Shown one piece after another: positions 15,801 through 24,700 of a DNA stretch of 64,000 nucleotides. A model generated the notes under the pieces. The model made no database searches and was not told where the DNA came from. It was given only the letters and a program-made list of their open reading frames with translations. Numbering within the stretch: the stretch's first letter is position 1; each line of letters begins with the position of its first letter. The stretch is from a virus. The position numbers and the translations under genes were made by a program. Location of the stretch: the IMG/VR virus record IMGVR_UViG_3300045971_001064, positions 1-64,000 of that record; one strand, written 5' to 3'.

Positions 15801-18800
15801 AACCCCCAGCACGGCGATGCCCAGTACGACCCCTTCGTCCGCGACCCCGAGCACATGTTCACGGGCCAGCGGGTCATGCTGAAGGCCGAGGACATCGGAC
15901 CGGCGGACGGCAGCCACATCACCGCCCCGCACCAGAGCTACGTCCACGGCGCCGCGGCCAAGCCCTTCGGCACCGAGTACGAGGGCGGCAAGAACGTCTG
16001 GGGACGCAACCACCCGGGCAAGAGCAACAAGGGTCGCACGCTGATGGTCCAGTTCTCCTCCGACCTGCTTCAGGGCGGGCGAAAGAAGGATGAGGCGGAC
16101 CAGTACTACGACAAGCTCTACTCGAAGCGCGAGGGCTACCACCGGGGACAGGATTTCTGGGAGGTGCCGCAGTGGCAGGCTCACATGGCGCACTCGATGC
16201 CGAACGCCGACCACTACACGGTGCGCGACCCCGAGGAGGCCATCAAGTTCATGGGCGCGGCGGGCTACGACCACGTGGCCTTCTCCGCTCTCGACGTCAA
16301 CAAGGACTTCGTCCGTCGCCTCGCTGAGGGCGCTCCTGACCAGCACGTCGTCGTCGGCGGCTACACGGACATGGCGCACTTCGGGGACCTGAAGAACGTC
16401 TCCGTGCACCCGAGCATCAAGAGCTTCGTCGAGTCCGAGGGCCACACCTACCAGCCCGGCTACGACTACCGGCACTTCACCGGGATGAAGACCATCCCGC
16501 GCCTGACCCTGAGCGACGGCTGCCGCCACCAGTGCACCTTCTGCTGCGTGCCCAAGCAGGTCAACGAGAAGACCCGAGAGGAGATTCTCCAGCAGGCCGA
16601 CAGCTTCGCCACGCACCTGCCCAGCGACCTCATCTACCTGAACGACAAGACCTTCGGGCAAGCGAAGAACCACGCGATGCTGCCGGAAATCTACCAGCGC
16701 ATCAAGGCGAAGAACCCCGGCTTCAAGGGCTTCATCATCCAGACGACCGCGGCGCAGATGAAGCGCTTCACGCCCGAGTACATGAAGCAGGCGGGCATCA
16801 AGCACGTGGAGCTTGGCGTGGAGTCGGTCAACGACCCCATCCTCAAGGCCCACAAGAAGCCCGCCACCGAGGCCATCATCGAGGACGCCGCCAACAAGGT
16901 GCGCGCCGCCGGGGCCAGCCTCATCCCGAACATCATGGTCGGCCTGCCGGGCGAGGACCGCACCACGTACGCGCGGACGCTGGGCTGGCTCCAGAAGCAC
17001 CGCGACATCATCAGCCACGTGAACGCCTACAACCTCGCCCTCTACGACGACAGCGAGCTTGGGAAGAAGCTCCAAGTCATCAACGCGGCCGACCGTGACG
17101 AGAACGTGCAGCAGAAGTCGTGGCACACCGACCCGCAGGCGCACGCCGACTTCGCGAAGGCGCTCTTCGGGTTCGCCAACGGCCAGTTGGACCAGCCCAT
17201 CGGCCACACGCAGTTGGTGAAGTTCGAGGACCTCGTCCTGCTGGACCTCAAGAAGAACCAGCCCCTCCCCGGCCACGAGCAGGTCGGCGAGCAGCTTGGG
17301 TCGAACCCGGGCGGCGTCTACCAGCACAAGAAGACCGGTAAGCAGTACTACGTGAAGTTCGCGCCGACCAACGACCACGCGCACAACGAGCACCTCGCCT
17401 TCCACCTGTACCAAGCGGCTGGCGTCCCGACCCCGAACGTCTCGCTGGTCGAGCACCAGAAGGGCAAGCTCGCCACCACCTCCGAGATGCTCCCGGCCGT
17501 GGACCTTGAGACCAACGCGGACTACCACAACGCGGCCCAGCACTTCGGGGCTCATGCGTGGCTGGCCAACTGGGACGCGCTCGTCTCGGGCAACACGGTG
17601 AACGTCGAAGGCGTGCCCCACACCATCGACGCTGGCGGCGCTCTCCAGTACCGCGCCATGGGCGGGCCCAAGGGCAACCTCTTCGGCACTCAGGTCGGCG
17701 AGTTCAGCACGATGCGCGACCTGAAGATGAACGGCGCCGCTCGCGCCTTCCAGCGCCTGTCCCCTGACGAGGTCGCTGCCTCGGTCGCTCGTGTCGGCAA
17801 CGTCTCGGACCAGACCATCGACGAGTTGGTGCGCGCCTATGGCCCCGTCGAGAAGGAGAAGGCGGAGTGGCTGGCCAGCACCCTGAAGGCCCGCAAGCAG
17901 CACCTGCTCGCTCAGGCTCACGCTGAGACCGGCATCAAGCCGCTGGGGAAGGCGGAGGGCCCGCACCCGTACTTCGCCGCGGCTGACGAGGCTCCGACGA
18001 ACGAGGGCATCGAGGCGGCTGAGCAGGCCTACCACGGCGGCGTGGCCAACCTCGGCGACCCGGACGCGGCCCACCACATTCAGGGCATGGGCGGGTACTT
18101 CGACTACCGCTCGCACTTGGAGAACGCCGCGCACCAGCACCTCGGTGCCGAGTTCCCGGTGTGGCGCAACATGTCGGTCGAGCAGTACCGCGGCTGGCGC
18201 AACGGTGAGAACGTCGGGCCGGTGAGCGTCACCCTGAACCCCGACGTGGCGCGCAACTGGAGCAAGCTCGCAGCGGTCAAGGGCGAGCGCTCGGTGGTGC
18301 AGTTGAAGGCTACGCCCGCCTCCATCCTGATGCGCGGCCGTCCCGAGGAGCACGAGTTGGTCATCGACGGCGACCAAGTCGAGCTTCCCATGGCCAAGGC
18401 TCAGGCCTTCATGAAGAGCCCCGCCTTCCGACACATCGCCTCAGGCAAGGTCGTGGCGACGCCCGTCTTCCACGACACCGCGCACTTGGGTCGCGTGGCG
18501 AAGCTGAAGTTCGACAAGGAGAACGACGAGTACCCCGAGGCATACACGCACTGGGAGGCGGGCTTCCTCGACCACGCTGGCAACTTCTTCAACCGCGAGG
18601 ACGCGCTCAGGGCCGTCAGCACTTCCAAGACCCCCTCCTCGACCATCAGCGCCGCGATGCAGGCCGACGGCGGCTTGGAGTCGACGCAGTACGCCGCGGG
18701 CCAGAGCAAGGGCATCTTCAAGGCTGAGGTCGACCGCCACGACCCTGTCTCCTGCGTCGTCATGGTGCAGGACGCGCTGGGCCGCACTCTCTGGGGCAAG

Positions 18801-20882
18801 CGCAAGGACGGCAAGTACACGATGCCCGCCGGTCACGCCAACCAGAACGAGTTGCCTCCCGACTGCGCCAAGCGCGAGTTGATGGAGGAGGCGGGCCTGA
18901 AGGCTGAGGCGCTCTGGCTCATCGGCTCCGCCAACGGCAACGAGGGCCCTGTCCACGTCTACCACGCCGTCAGCCACGGCAAGGCGTGCACCGACCTCGA
19001 CCCGGACCGCGAGATGGCTTCGTGGGAGTGGGTCGACTGCCTTCGCGGCCCGCCTCCGCACATCACCGCCAACCTCGCCCACAACCCCAACGCCGTCTAC
19101 GCGCTCATGGGCTGGGAGCAGCCGCTGGCGAAGGGCGCCATGCAGCGCGTCGCCCCGATGAAGCACCCGCCGAACAAGAACCCGTCGTACCCTGACCCGA
19201 GGATGCTGCACAACTGGCAGGAGGGCGCGGAAGACGTCCCTTCCGACGGCCGCAACAGCATCAAGCCCATGGCTGGCCCAGTGTTGGCGCGCGGCCTTCA
19301 CAGGCTGCACGGTCACACTCAGGTCCGACGCAGCGCTGAGACCGGCGAGCGCGAGTTCCTCCTGCACCGCGGCGTGGGCGCTCTGGAGTACAGCCTCGGT
19401 GACCGAGGGCCCGGCAGCTTCGCTCCCAACGAACTGTCTTCGTGGACGCCTCACCGCGATGTCGCTGAGCGGTTCTCTCGTAACGTAGTGACGGCTTGGA
19501 TTCCCGAGGGGCACATCCATGCTCTGGGCTCCATGAACCCGTGGAGCAATGACTCGGACCTGAAGAGGGAGAGCGAGGTCATCGTCCGCCCGGGGCAGTT
19601 CGAGCGGCACCAGCCTGCGATGGCCAAGTCCGAGGACGACGAGCAGGAAGCTCCTCCTCGTCCGCCGCCCGACCGCAGCTACGAGCGCCGCTTCCCTCTG
19701 CCTGAGTACTCGCACTTCGGGCCGAAGAACATCCACAAGCAGTGGAAGAACACCCAGTACCTCGACGAGCCCAGCAGGGAGAACCCGGGCGAGCGCAAGA
19801 GCATCTGGGACCTCGACCAGCGCGACATCGACCCAATCCGCGAGATGGACTTCAAGAGGAACGCTCCGCACCTGAGCACCATCTCGAAGGCCGTCCACAA
19901 GATGGTGGGCGGGACCAAGGCGTACTCCTCCGACCGGATTCACGACTTCATCGTCGACTCCGACCTGCCTTCGCAGAGTGAGCACCCCGACTTCCCCGGC
20001 ACGTTCACTTCTCAGGCCTTCCACAGCGACACCGGCAACCACATCGCGAAGGAGGACGCCAAGCGGCTCGCGTACCTCTTCGGCGACGACGAGGCGGTGA
20101 GCCACAAGGACTCCGTCCCCTCCTTCAAGATGGCTCTGCACGAGATGATGCACGGCGCGTCCGGCCAGTACAAGTACGACACGCACGACCGCCGCTTCAT
20201 CGAGGAGGCGACGACCGAGGTGCTGGCTCAGCACTACATGCCGCAGGTCCTCAAGCACTCGCACGACATCGACCTCAGCTACTACGGCGGCGGCCATGAG
20301 AACCCTCTGGTCCGCATCGACTCGAAGACCGGCGAGACCTACCTCGACCGGCCCGTGTCCTACCACGGCTGGGTGGACAAGTTCGCGAAGGTCGTGGCTC
20401 ACATCGAAGGACTCGACGAGCCCGCCAAGCTCGACGAGACCGGGCACTACAGCGGCGACGAGCACGACGAGAAGGAGCGCAAGCTCAGCCACATGGTCGC
20501 GTGGTACGCCCTCAAGATGAAGCAGATGGGGCATCACGAGTCCTCGCGCTCGACTTGGTTGCAGCAGATGTGGATTCACAGGAAGCTGGGCGTCAGCCCG
20601 CCCGCGGTCGCCGTCTCGCATCCGTACTACGGCATCCGCAATCGTCTCCACGACCTCGCCTTCGACCCCATCGGGAAGCACTACGTCTTCAATGCGGAGA
20701 CCAACAAGCACGAGGAGGTCGACCCGCCGCGCGGCATCTTCCACCACTCGCGCGAGGTCACCCGGGACACCCTAAAGGCCATCACCGAAGAGCTTGCCAA
20801 GACGCACCGGCTGAGCTATGTTAGGGTGAGCGACCCCGGCTACGAGGCCGCCAACCCGGAGAAGGACCCTTATGCCCCGTAA
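12867..20882 (+). CDS. Giant polyvalent protein 1 (2671 aa): ParB-like, papain-like, three ART-like, GNAT-like, radical SAM, kinase-like, Nudix, metallopeptidase
   Basis: GTG start after GAGG. Modules by residue: ParB/Srx-like (45-118, V-L-D-G-N-H-R-V-A-A-A); papain-like with C206, H242 and D255; ART-like (335-465, F-F-H-G-T-S and W-F-T-D-D-P); GNAT-like (501-650, G-V-G-T-A-L-Y-E-A-L) plus two related repeats opening F-D-Y-S-H-L-L-P or similar; Rossmann-like segment (about 1075-1165) then radical SAM with C1219-x3-C1223-x2-C1226; HipA/PI3K-like kinase fold (1465-1640); ART-like (1690-1850, E-E-H-E-L-V-I); Nudix box complete at 1989-2011; ART-like (2130-2250, L-L-H-R-G, S-S-W-T, E-S-E-V-I-V); HExxH peptidase (H2425-E-M-M-H2429, Glu about 2446). 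This architecture is that of polyvalent proteins thought to be injected with phage DNA to counter host defences. Hydrophobic-K-[SA]-E linkers may be processing sites. Individual activities are inferred from motifs. Confidence 0.9.
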   Translation: MSNGYWVSKCGLRVPKADNPLRKQWDAAYLARVSDYFGDKDRDLVPAHIPVSKLIGGHGASADNSRGQFYVRLLKLGERIPPIVVSEMGDGNYHVLDGNHRVAAAQVSGTSHLHALVIKDKKGAKPRSTSPHVFTGTKVKKLGAKPMKKSEGADILDLSKHEREVPPELPQRIIHALWAIRQPGVLTDELRQPQYRSNPDPFAGHCFVATNALYHLIDGPKTGWSMKCIHKEHMEGLADDSHWFLQHKKTGHIIDPTADQFDSVPPYEKAVSKGTSQTGEDVGKPTQRAEKVIKRARAVMAGEPLTKGEEEMEKAESSPEFESWFSGSKAVDHEGKPLKFFHGTSKDRDFHTFKTGQRGAWFTDDPEEASLYADQNDSRGAKLDRYTMQYKEHNTAGRVIPVHLSIKNPYTPSFEEFKEMKHAQNYAWAQRKLFEKAKLAGHDGANMGAGIWVAFNPNQIKSVFNTKPTQHLAIHKAELAKAIAPGTQTGSFNKDVAQEWDYSHLLPQHARDEGYRIRLIAHKYKGGAGNSGHVQVLARQTVDGRTRHVGATTGHFDGGTVLVRDALVEEKDRGASRRKAGKKPLGVGTALYEALYAHARAQLGCTAAEGDIHSTSAHNVHRKLSRKHGLTYEGKPNIRRTGGLGYRDMDEWRETPASDHDGKYEEYGYRLPDVLEPKQTNSFAEHKLPGSLHAEGYRLNISHSPDTTIGTIHRHGEVLGHIELTPKGHAFEEWTGENNRTGLSDAVLSVLRGHMGGEAGHDEWNNASKPEQMMKAEQVDLTDLLKAIRPTKQVKFDKLPEPPTGRRPDSTRPPLPGYKAQPYGSDKNNTFDYSHLLPKEFQGKYRIYVHTTDYTGEKGHERQSTVTVHRAPQPGPTPVDMAAREPILTAYGNHIKVPTNNIRTEGLYRQAIQPHIMPLTDRRAAGITPYAMMALLAHARNNHGIKMLDIPEHTPAASNMIRRYLGLIGAKYEGQQVPNPQHGDAQYDPFVRDPEHMFTGQRVMLKAEDIGPADGSHITAPHQSYVHGAAAKPFGTEYEGGKNVWGRNHPGKSNKGRTLMVQFSSDLLQGGRKKDEADQYYDKLYSKREGYHRGQDFWEVPQWQAHMAHSMPNADHYTVRDPEEAIKFMGAAGYDHVAFSALDVNKDFVRRLAEGAPDQHVVVGGYTDMAHFGDLKNVSVHPSIKSFVESEGHTYQPGYDYRHFTGMKTIPRLTLSDGCRHQCTFCCVPKQVNEKTREEILQQADSFATHLPSDLIYLNDKTFGQAKNHAMLPEIYQRIKAKNPGFKGFIIQTTAAQMKRFTPEYMKQAGIKHVELGVESVNDPILKAHKKPATEAIIEDAANKVRAAGASLIPNIMVGLPGEDRTTYARTLGWLQKHRDIISHVNAYNLALYDDSELGKKLQVINAADRDENVQQKSWHTDPQAHADFAKALFGFANGQLDQPIGHTQLVKFEDLVLLDLKKNQPLPGHEQVGEQLGSNPGGVYQHKKTGKQYYVKFAPTNDHAHNEHLAFHLYQAAGVPTPNVSLVEHQKGKLATTSEMLPAVDLETNADYHNAAQHFGAHAWLANWDALVSGNTVNVEGVPHTIDAGGALQYRAMGGPKGNLFGTQVGEFSTMRDLKMNGAARAFQRLSPDEVAASVARVGNVSDQTIDELVRAYGPVEKEKAEWLASTLKARKQHLLAQAHAETGIKPLGKAEGPHPYFAAADEAPTNEGIEAAEQAYHGGVANLGDPDAAHHIQGMGGYFDYRSHLENAAHQHLGAEFPVWRNMSVEQYRGWRNGENVGPVSVTLNPDVARNWSKLAAVKGERSVVQLKATPASILMRGRPEEHELVIDGDQVELPMAKAQAFMKSPAFRHIASGKVVATPVFHDTAHLGRVAKLKFDKENDEYPEAYTHWEAGFLDHAGNFFNREDALRAVSTSKTPSSTISAAMQADGGLESTQYAAGQSKGIFKAEVDRHDPVSCVVMVQDALGRTLWGKRKDGKYTMPAGHANQNELPPDCAKRELMEEAGLKAEALWLIGSANGNEGPVHVYHAVSHGKACTDLDPDREMASWEWVDCLRGPPPHITANLAHNPNAVYALMGWEQPLAKGAMQRVAPMKHPPNKNPSYPDPRMLHNWQEGAEDVPSDGRNSIKPMAGPVLARGLHRLHGHTQVRRSAETGEREFLLHRGVGALEYSLGDRGPGSFAPNELSSWTPHRDVAERFSRNVVTAWIPEGHIHALGSMNPWSNDSDLKRESEVIVRPGQFERHQPAMAKSEDDEQEAPPRPPPDRSYERRFPLPEYSHFGPKNIHKQWKNTQYLDEPSRENPGERKSIWDLDQRDIDPIREMDFKRNAPHLSTISKAVHKMVGGTKAYSSDRIHDFIVDSDLPSQSEHPDFPGTFTSQAFHSDTGNHIAKEDAKRLAYLFGDDEAVSHKDSVPSFKMALHEMMHGASGQYKYDTHDRRFIEEATTEVLAQHYMPQVLKHSHDIDLSYYGGGHENPLVRIDSKTGETYLDRPVSYHGWVDKFAKVVAHIEGLDEPAKLDETGHYSGDEHDEKERKLSHMVAWYALKMKQMGHHESSRSTWLQQMWIHRKLGVSPPAVAVSHPYYGIRNRLHDLAFDPIGKHYVFNAETNKHEEVDPPRGIFHHSREVTRDTLKAITEELAKTHRLSYVRVSDPGYEAANPEKDPYAP

Positions 20883-21102
20883 GGACTACCGCACGCTCAT
20901 CGCCGCCGAAGCGGTCGTCATGGAGCCGCGCTCGACGGCCGAGCAGGTCAAGGCTGCAATCGCCTCGGTCGACGCACTCGGGGACCGCGAGCAGTCGGTC
21001 GCCATCCGCCAGACCCTCACGCACGAGGCCCACCACCGCGCAGACGCCCCGGGGAACGACGCAGAGGGCTCGGACGAGGCCTCGGAGGGGTCCGGCCACT
21101 AG
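20872..21102 (+). CDS. Small hydrophilic protein
   Basis: 76 residues; ATG 20872 overlaps the 3' end of the giant gene by 11 bp and is preceded by GAGAAGGA. Helical first half, then a Gly/Asp/Glu-rich tail. Function unknown; expression is probably coupled to the upstream gene. Confidence 0.6.
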   Translation: MPRKDYRTLIAAEAVVMEPRSTAEQVKAAIASVDALGDREQSVAIRQTLTHEAHHRADAPGNDAEGSDEASEGSGH

Positions 21103-21130
21103 AATCGCTCCACGGGGCACGCAGGAAGTC

Positions 21131-21159
21131 TGGCGCGGCTTGGCGAGGCGTGCTAGGAT
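21131..21159 (+). promoter_or_regulatory. Class B promoter
   Basis: TGGCGC (21131-21136), 17-bp spacer ending TGC, TAGGAT (21154-21159). +1 is expected near 21166. No ATG stands at the leaderless position, so this promoter drives a leader or non-coding RNA. Confidence 0.8.
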
Positions 21160-21165
21160 GAAGGG

Positions 21166-21400
21166 AACAGGCAGTGAACCAGCGGAAGGAGACCGACCCT
21201 GCGAGGGAGTCCGTCAAAGCCCTCTACCACCAAACCTGCTTAAACCCACGTTCTTTCAGACCAATCCTTGAATCGCAGCACGGTCCACTGACTCTGGCCG
21301 ATACAAAGAGTCGAGGAATGGCGGCCACTTACGACCGCCCCCGGGCCACCGGGTGCTGTGAACAGGACGGGGGCGTGCGCCGCCCGCGGTAGTCATCGAG
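21166..21400 (+). ncRNA. Candidate structured RNA or long 5' leader
   Basis: About 235 nt between the promoter and the next Shine-Dalgarno. It folds into several short stems: CCCT-GCG-AGGG, GACTCT/AGAGTC (21290-21295 with 21307-21312), and a larger stem with GCCCCC and GGGGGC enclosing CTGT-GA-ACAG. Base composition and codon use differ from the neighbours. A frame of 72 codons from GTG 21174 to TAG 21392 exists but contains codons that are rare here (TTA, AGA, CAA), so I favour RNA. It may regulate the gene at 21407 or act alone. Confidence 0.45.
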
Positions 21401-21406
21401 GAAGTC

Positions 21407-21676
21407 ATGGTCAAGCTGGTCATCAAGCTGCTGGACTCAGGCAAGAGCGAGACGTTCATCGGGTCCGAGAAGGACGCCGAGCAGCGCCTGCGCGTCCTGT
21501 TCCCCCGCGAGACCGAGCACACCGGCCGCCTCATGTCGTGCATCTCGGCCATCAACGCCGAGGGCTTCGGCGAGGTCGACGTGGCTCCGTACATGCCGCC
21601 TCCCGAGCGCAACCTGCTGCCCAAGGACTACGACGCCGACGTGCACCGCGAAGACCCGTGGCCGCGCTCCGAGTAG
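21407..21676 (+). CDS. Hypothetical protein
   Basis: 89 residues, GAGGAAG 6 nt before ATG. Begins as a beta strand (MVKLVIKLLDSGKSETFIGSEKDAE) and ends in a Pro/acidic tail. It lies between the two giant genes. Possibly controlled by the upstream structured segment. No family recognised. Confidence 0.7.
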   Translation: MVKLVIKLLDSGKSETFIGSEKDAEQRLRVLFPRETEHTGRLMSCISAINAEGFGEVDVAPYMPPPERNLLPKDYDADVHREDPWPRSE

Positions 21677-21703
21677 CAGCAATCTGTAGAGCGTGCCCGC
21701 CGG

Positions 21704-21709
21704 TAATCT
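21704..21709 (+). promoter_or_regulatory. TAATCTAG signal before giant gene 2
   Basis: TAATCT is 8 nt before ATG 21718. A second copy-like element, CAATCT, lies at 21680-21685. No class B -35 at 17 bp. Confidence 0.5.
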
Positions 21710-21717
21710 AGGTGGGG

Positions 21718-24700
21718 ATGGCCCCTCCCAAGAGCAACGTCAACCCCGCGGGCTCTGGCCCCTTCTTCCACGCGAAGGGGCACGAGGTGTCGAAGGGCCA
21801 CAAGCTGGCCAACGGCGGCAACTCGTGGGACTGCCAGTCGTGCGGTCAGGACTACGACCCCGACGAAGTGTTCGCCGAGCACGAACTTCCTGAGGACGAC
21901 GGGCTCGGCGGCGAGACCGTGAAGGTCACCAAGCCCTCGGTCACTCCGTCGCTCTCACCTATGCAGGCTGCTCAGAAGGTGAGCGCGCTGCTCGATGGCA
22001 CGCCCGACGTCAAGCCGTCCGGCGTCGTGCAGATGGAGGCGCCTGCTGGCTTGGCCAACATGGGCGAGCGGCTGGTGGGGCAGAACAAGACGGCGAAGCA
22101 GAACCGCCGCTGCTGGCAAGGGCCCGGCAGCGAAGCCCTGCACGCCCAGTTCAACCACCGCATCCACACGCCCCTCGCCAACGTCTCGCTGGAGGGTGAG
22201 CACTTCGACCACCATCACGGCGCGTGGCTCAAGATTCAGGGCAACTCGCTCTACGTCGCCAACAAGCTCATCGGCGACTCGCGCGTCAGCCATGACACGC
22301 CCCTCAGTCACATCGACCTGTACAGCGCCTACAAGAGCACCCCGCACGCTCCGGCGTCGACGTTCCTGAAGTACCTCGTGCACCGCATCAACCACGTCGA
22401 GGACTACGAGGACCCGACCAAGGGGCACAAGCTCGACGTCGCCTTCAAGGAGTTGGTCCAGCGCGGCGGCGCGGCCGAGAAGAACGGCCACATCTCCATC
22501 CAAGACCTGCACGACTGGACCGACAGGCACGCCACCACCGTGGTGCCGCAGTTGCTGGCCGAGAAGCAGCGCATGCAGATGGACGTGGCGCGCGGCATCG
22601 GGCTCAACGTCCGCAGCATCAACGGCGAGCCCCACGTGGCGCTCACCCGCGGGCTCAACTCGGACATCATGCAGGACGAGCACTCGCTCTCCTCGCATGC
22701 TGACACGGTCGACACCGGCTTCGGCTCCGACATGCACCACTCGTGGGTGCCGCTGAAGGACCTCTGGTTCCTGTACGACCTCGACCGCACCGCGCGCTCC
22801 CACATCCACATGGGGCCCGAGGACGAGGCGCTCATCTCGAACACGGGCCCGCGCTACGAGGCCTCGGCGCACGACGTCAAGAAGAACCGCATCAAGCGCT
22901 GGCCGAGCCAGCACCCCTACGTCTACGACGACATGTCGGACGAGAGCCTCGCCAAGCTGCTGAGCGGCGCGTCGTCCAACCCTGACGCCGACAACGAACT
23001 GAAGTACGCCATCAAGGACCACAAGAACGCTGGCCCGGCCGTCTGGGCGTTCGAGCGCAGGCGGTTCGAGGATGCCGGGATGACGCCTGAACTGGGTCGC
23101 CCGCCCATCGGCGCCTTCGGCTACAAGTGGTACCCTCGCGAAGAGGTGATGAAGGCCGCTGCGCTCTCGAAGGTCAGCGTCGACGGCCCCGCGTGGTTCC
23201 GCAACCAGAACCTCAACGCACAGGACTTGGAGACGTTGTCGGCGAAGCTCTTCGACGGCGAGCCGAAGAAGAACAGCTACTCGGGCCTCGTCGATGAGGG
23301 GGCTCAGCAACTGCTCACGCACCCCGCGATGAACTCGCACGTGCTGGAGCGCATCTGGAGGGCGCAGCACGGCTCGCCGTGGGCTCCGACGCTGCTGGAG
23401 TCGCCTCTGGCCACCCACCAGATGCGCGAGGACGCCATCGAGCAGGCGAAGTTCATGTCGGGAGCCGGGCTCCTCGCGCCCCTGAAGCTCATGCGGGCAG
23501 TGACGAGCAACCCTCACCACACCGAAGAGCAGGCGCAGAAGGTCTTCGACTGGGCCGTGCAGAACGGGATGTTCAGGGACAACGAGGACCTGCACAACGC
23601 CATCGCTCGCGCGAAGCTCCCGGCCGAGACGGTGCTGAAGCTGTACGACCGCCGCGACGAGTTGGGTGAAGAGCAGGCCGTCAGGAACTCCTCCCGCGGC
23701 TTCGAGCCCGGCGGGCACCTCACGCCGGATGAGCGGCGAGAGTACAATACGCTCGGGGCCATCAAGAACGACTTCATGCAGGTGCACCCCGACGCCAACG
23801 TCGTTGCCCGGGTCGCGGCGTCCAAGCCCGGCCGAGTCTCGCCGCTCACGCTCCTCCAGCGCCTGAGTTGCAACGGCGGGACCTTGGAGCCCGTGTTGCA
23901 GGCTGCCCTCATCACCGAGTGCGAGCACCTCTACGGCCACGGCACCCCTCACCTCGGCTCGACTCGCCAGCCGGTGGTGGAGTTCTTGGAGAAGCTGGCC
24001 GGGGCGAAGGGGCTCTCGCAGGAGAGCATCAACTACCTCGCGCACTACAAGGACAACTTGGTGCGTGAGGTCCTCGGCCTCAACAAGAGCATCGCGCCCG
24101 AGCAGCTTCGCGCCGCCTTCCCCAAGGGCGTCCAGTTCCCCGAGCGCTCGAACATCCACTACGAGACCGGCACCCACACCGGCACCATCGCCGAGGAGCT
24201 TGGGCAGGCCTACTGGCGCCGCAAGCAGTACGCTGAGAAGAAGGCCAAGCTCCACTTCATCAAGCCCCTGCCCGCGGACCTCGCCAAGTCGAGCGAGGAG
24301 GACCTGTGGCGCGCGGCTGCACGGCACTGGCTGGCCGACCAGACGACCAAGGGGTTCTACGCCGTCATCCACAAGGACGTCGCCGAGGGCGCTCTCCGGG
24401 ACAAGGCCATCGAGCCCCAGTTCACGGACGAGTTGCTGGACGGCGAGGCCGTGTTCGGTCGCCCTGCCACGCCCGAGAACCTCATCAAGCTCCAGAAGCT
24501 GGCTGGCCCGGACGAGGTGGTGGCCTACTTCGAGACACCTGTCGCTCCTCGTGAGCACACCGACGGCAGCCTGTACTGGACCGAGCGCGTGCCCTGCGAG
24601 ACCATCCAGTTGGCGGACGTGGGCGACGAGCCGCTCGCCAAGATGCACACGCCCCTCACCTTCCCGAAGCTGGGCGTCGAGGACGATAGGCGCGAGACGA

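Noticed and set aside
13188-18434. A 1748-codon open frame on the - strand within giant gene 1, and similar long antisense frames elsewhere
   Set aside because: High-GC coding DNA with GC-rich third positions leaves the antisense frame open. The sequence is low-complexity Val/Leu/Arg/Ala without domains, whereas the + strand frame carries many motifs.
12867-20882. Several separate genes instead of one giant gene
   Set aside because: No stop codon interrupts the frame, and internal ATG codons lack ribosome-binding sites and promoter signals. Module borders are proline- or charge-rich linkers rather than gene ends.
21174-21392. A 72-codon protein from GTG 21174
   Set aside because: Codon choice is unlike neighbouring genes and the sequence is structured. 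It cannot be excluded, so it is only mentioned under the RNA candidate.
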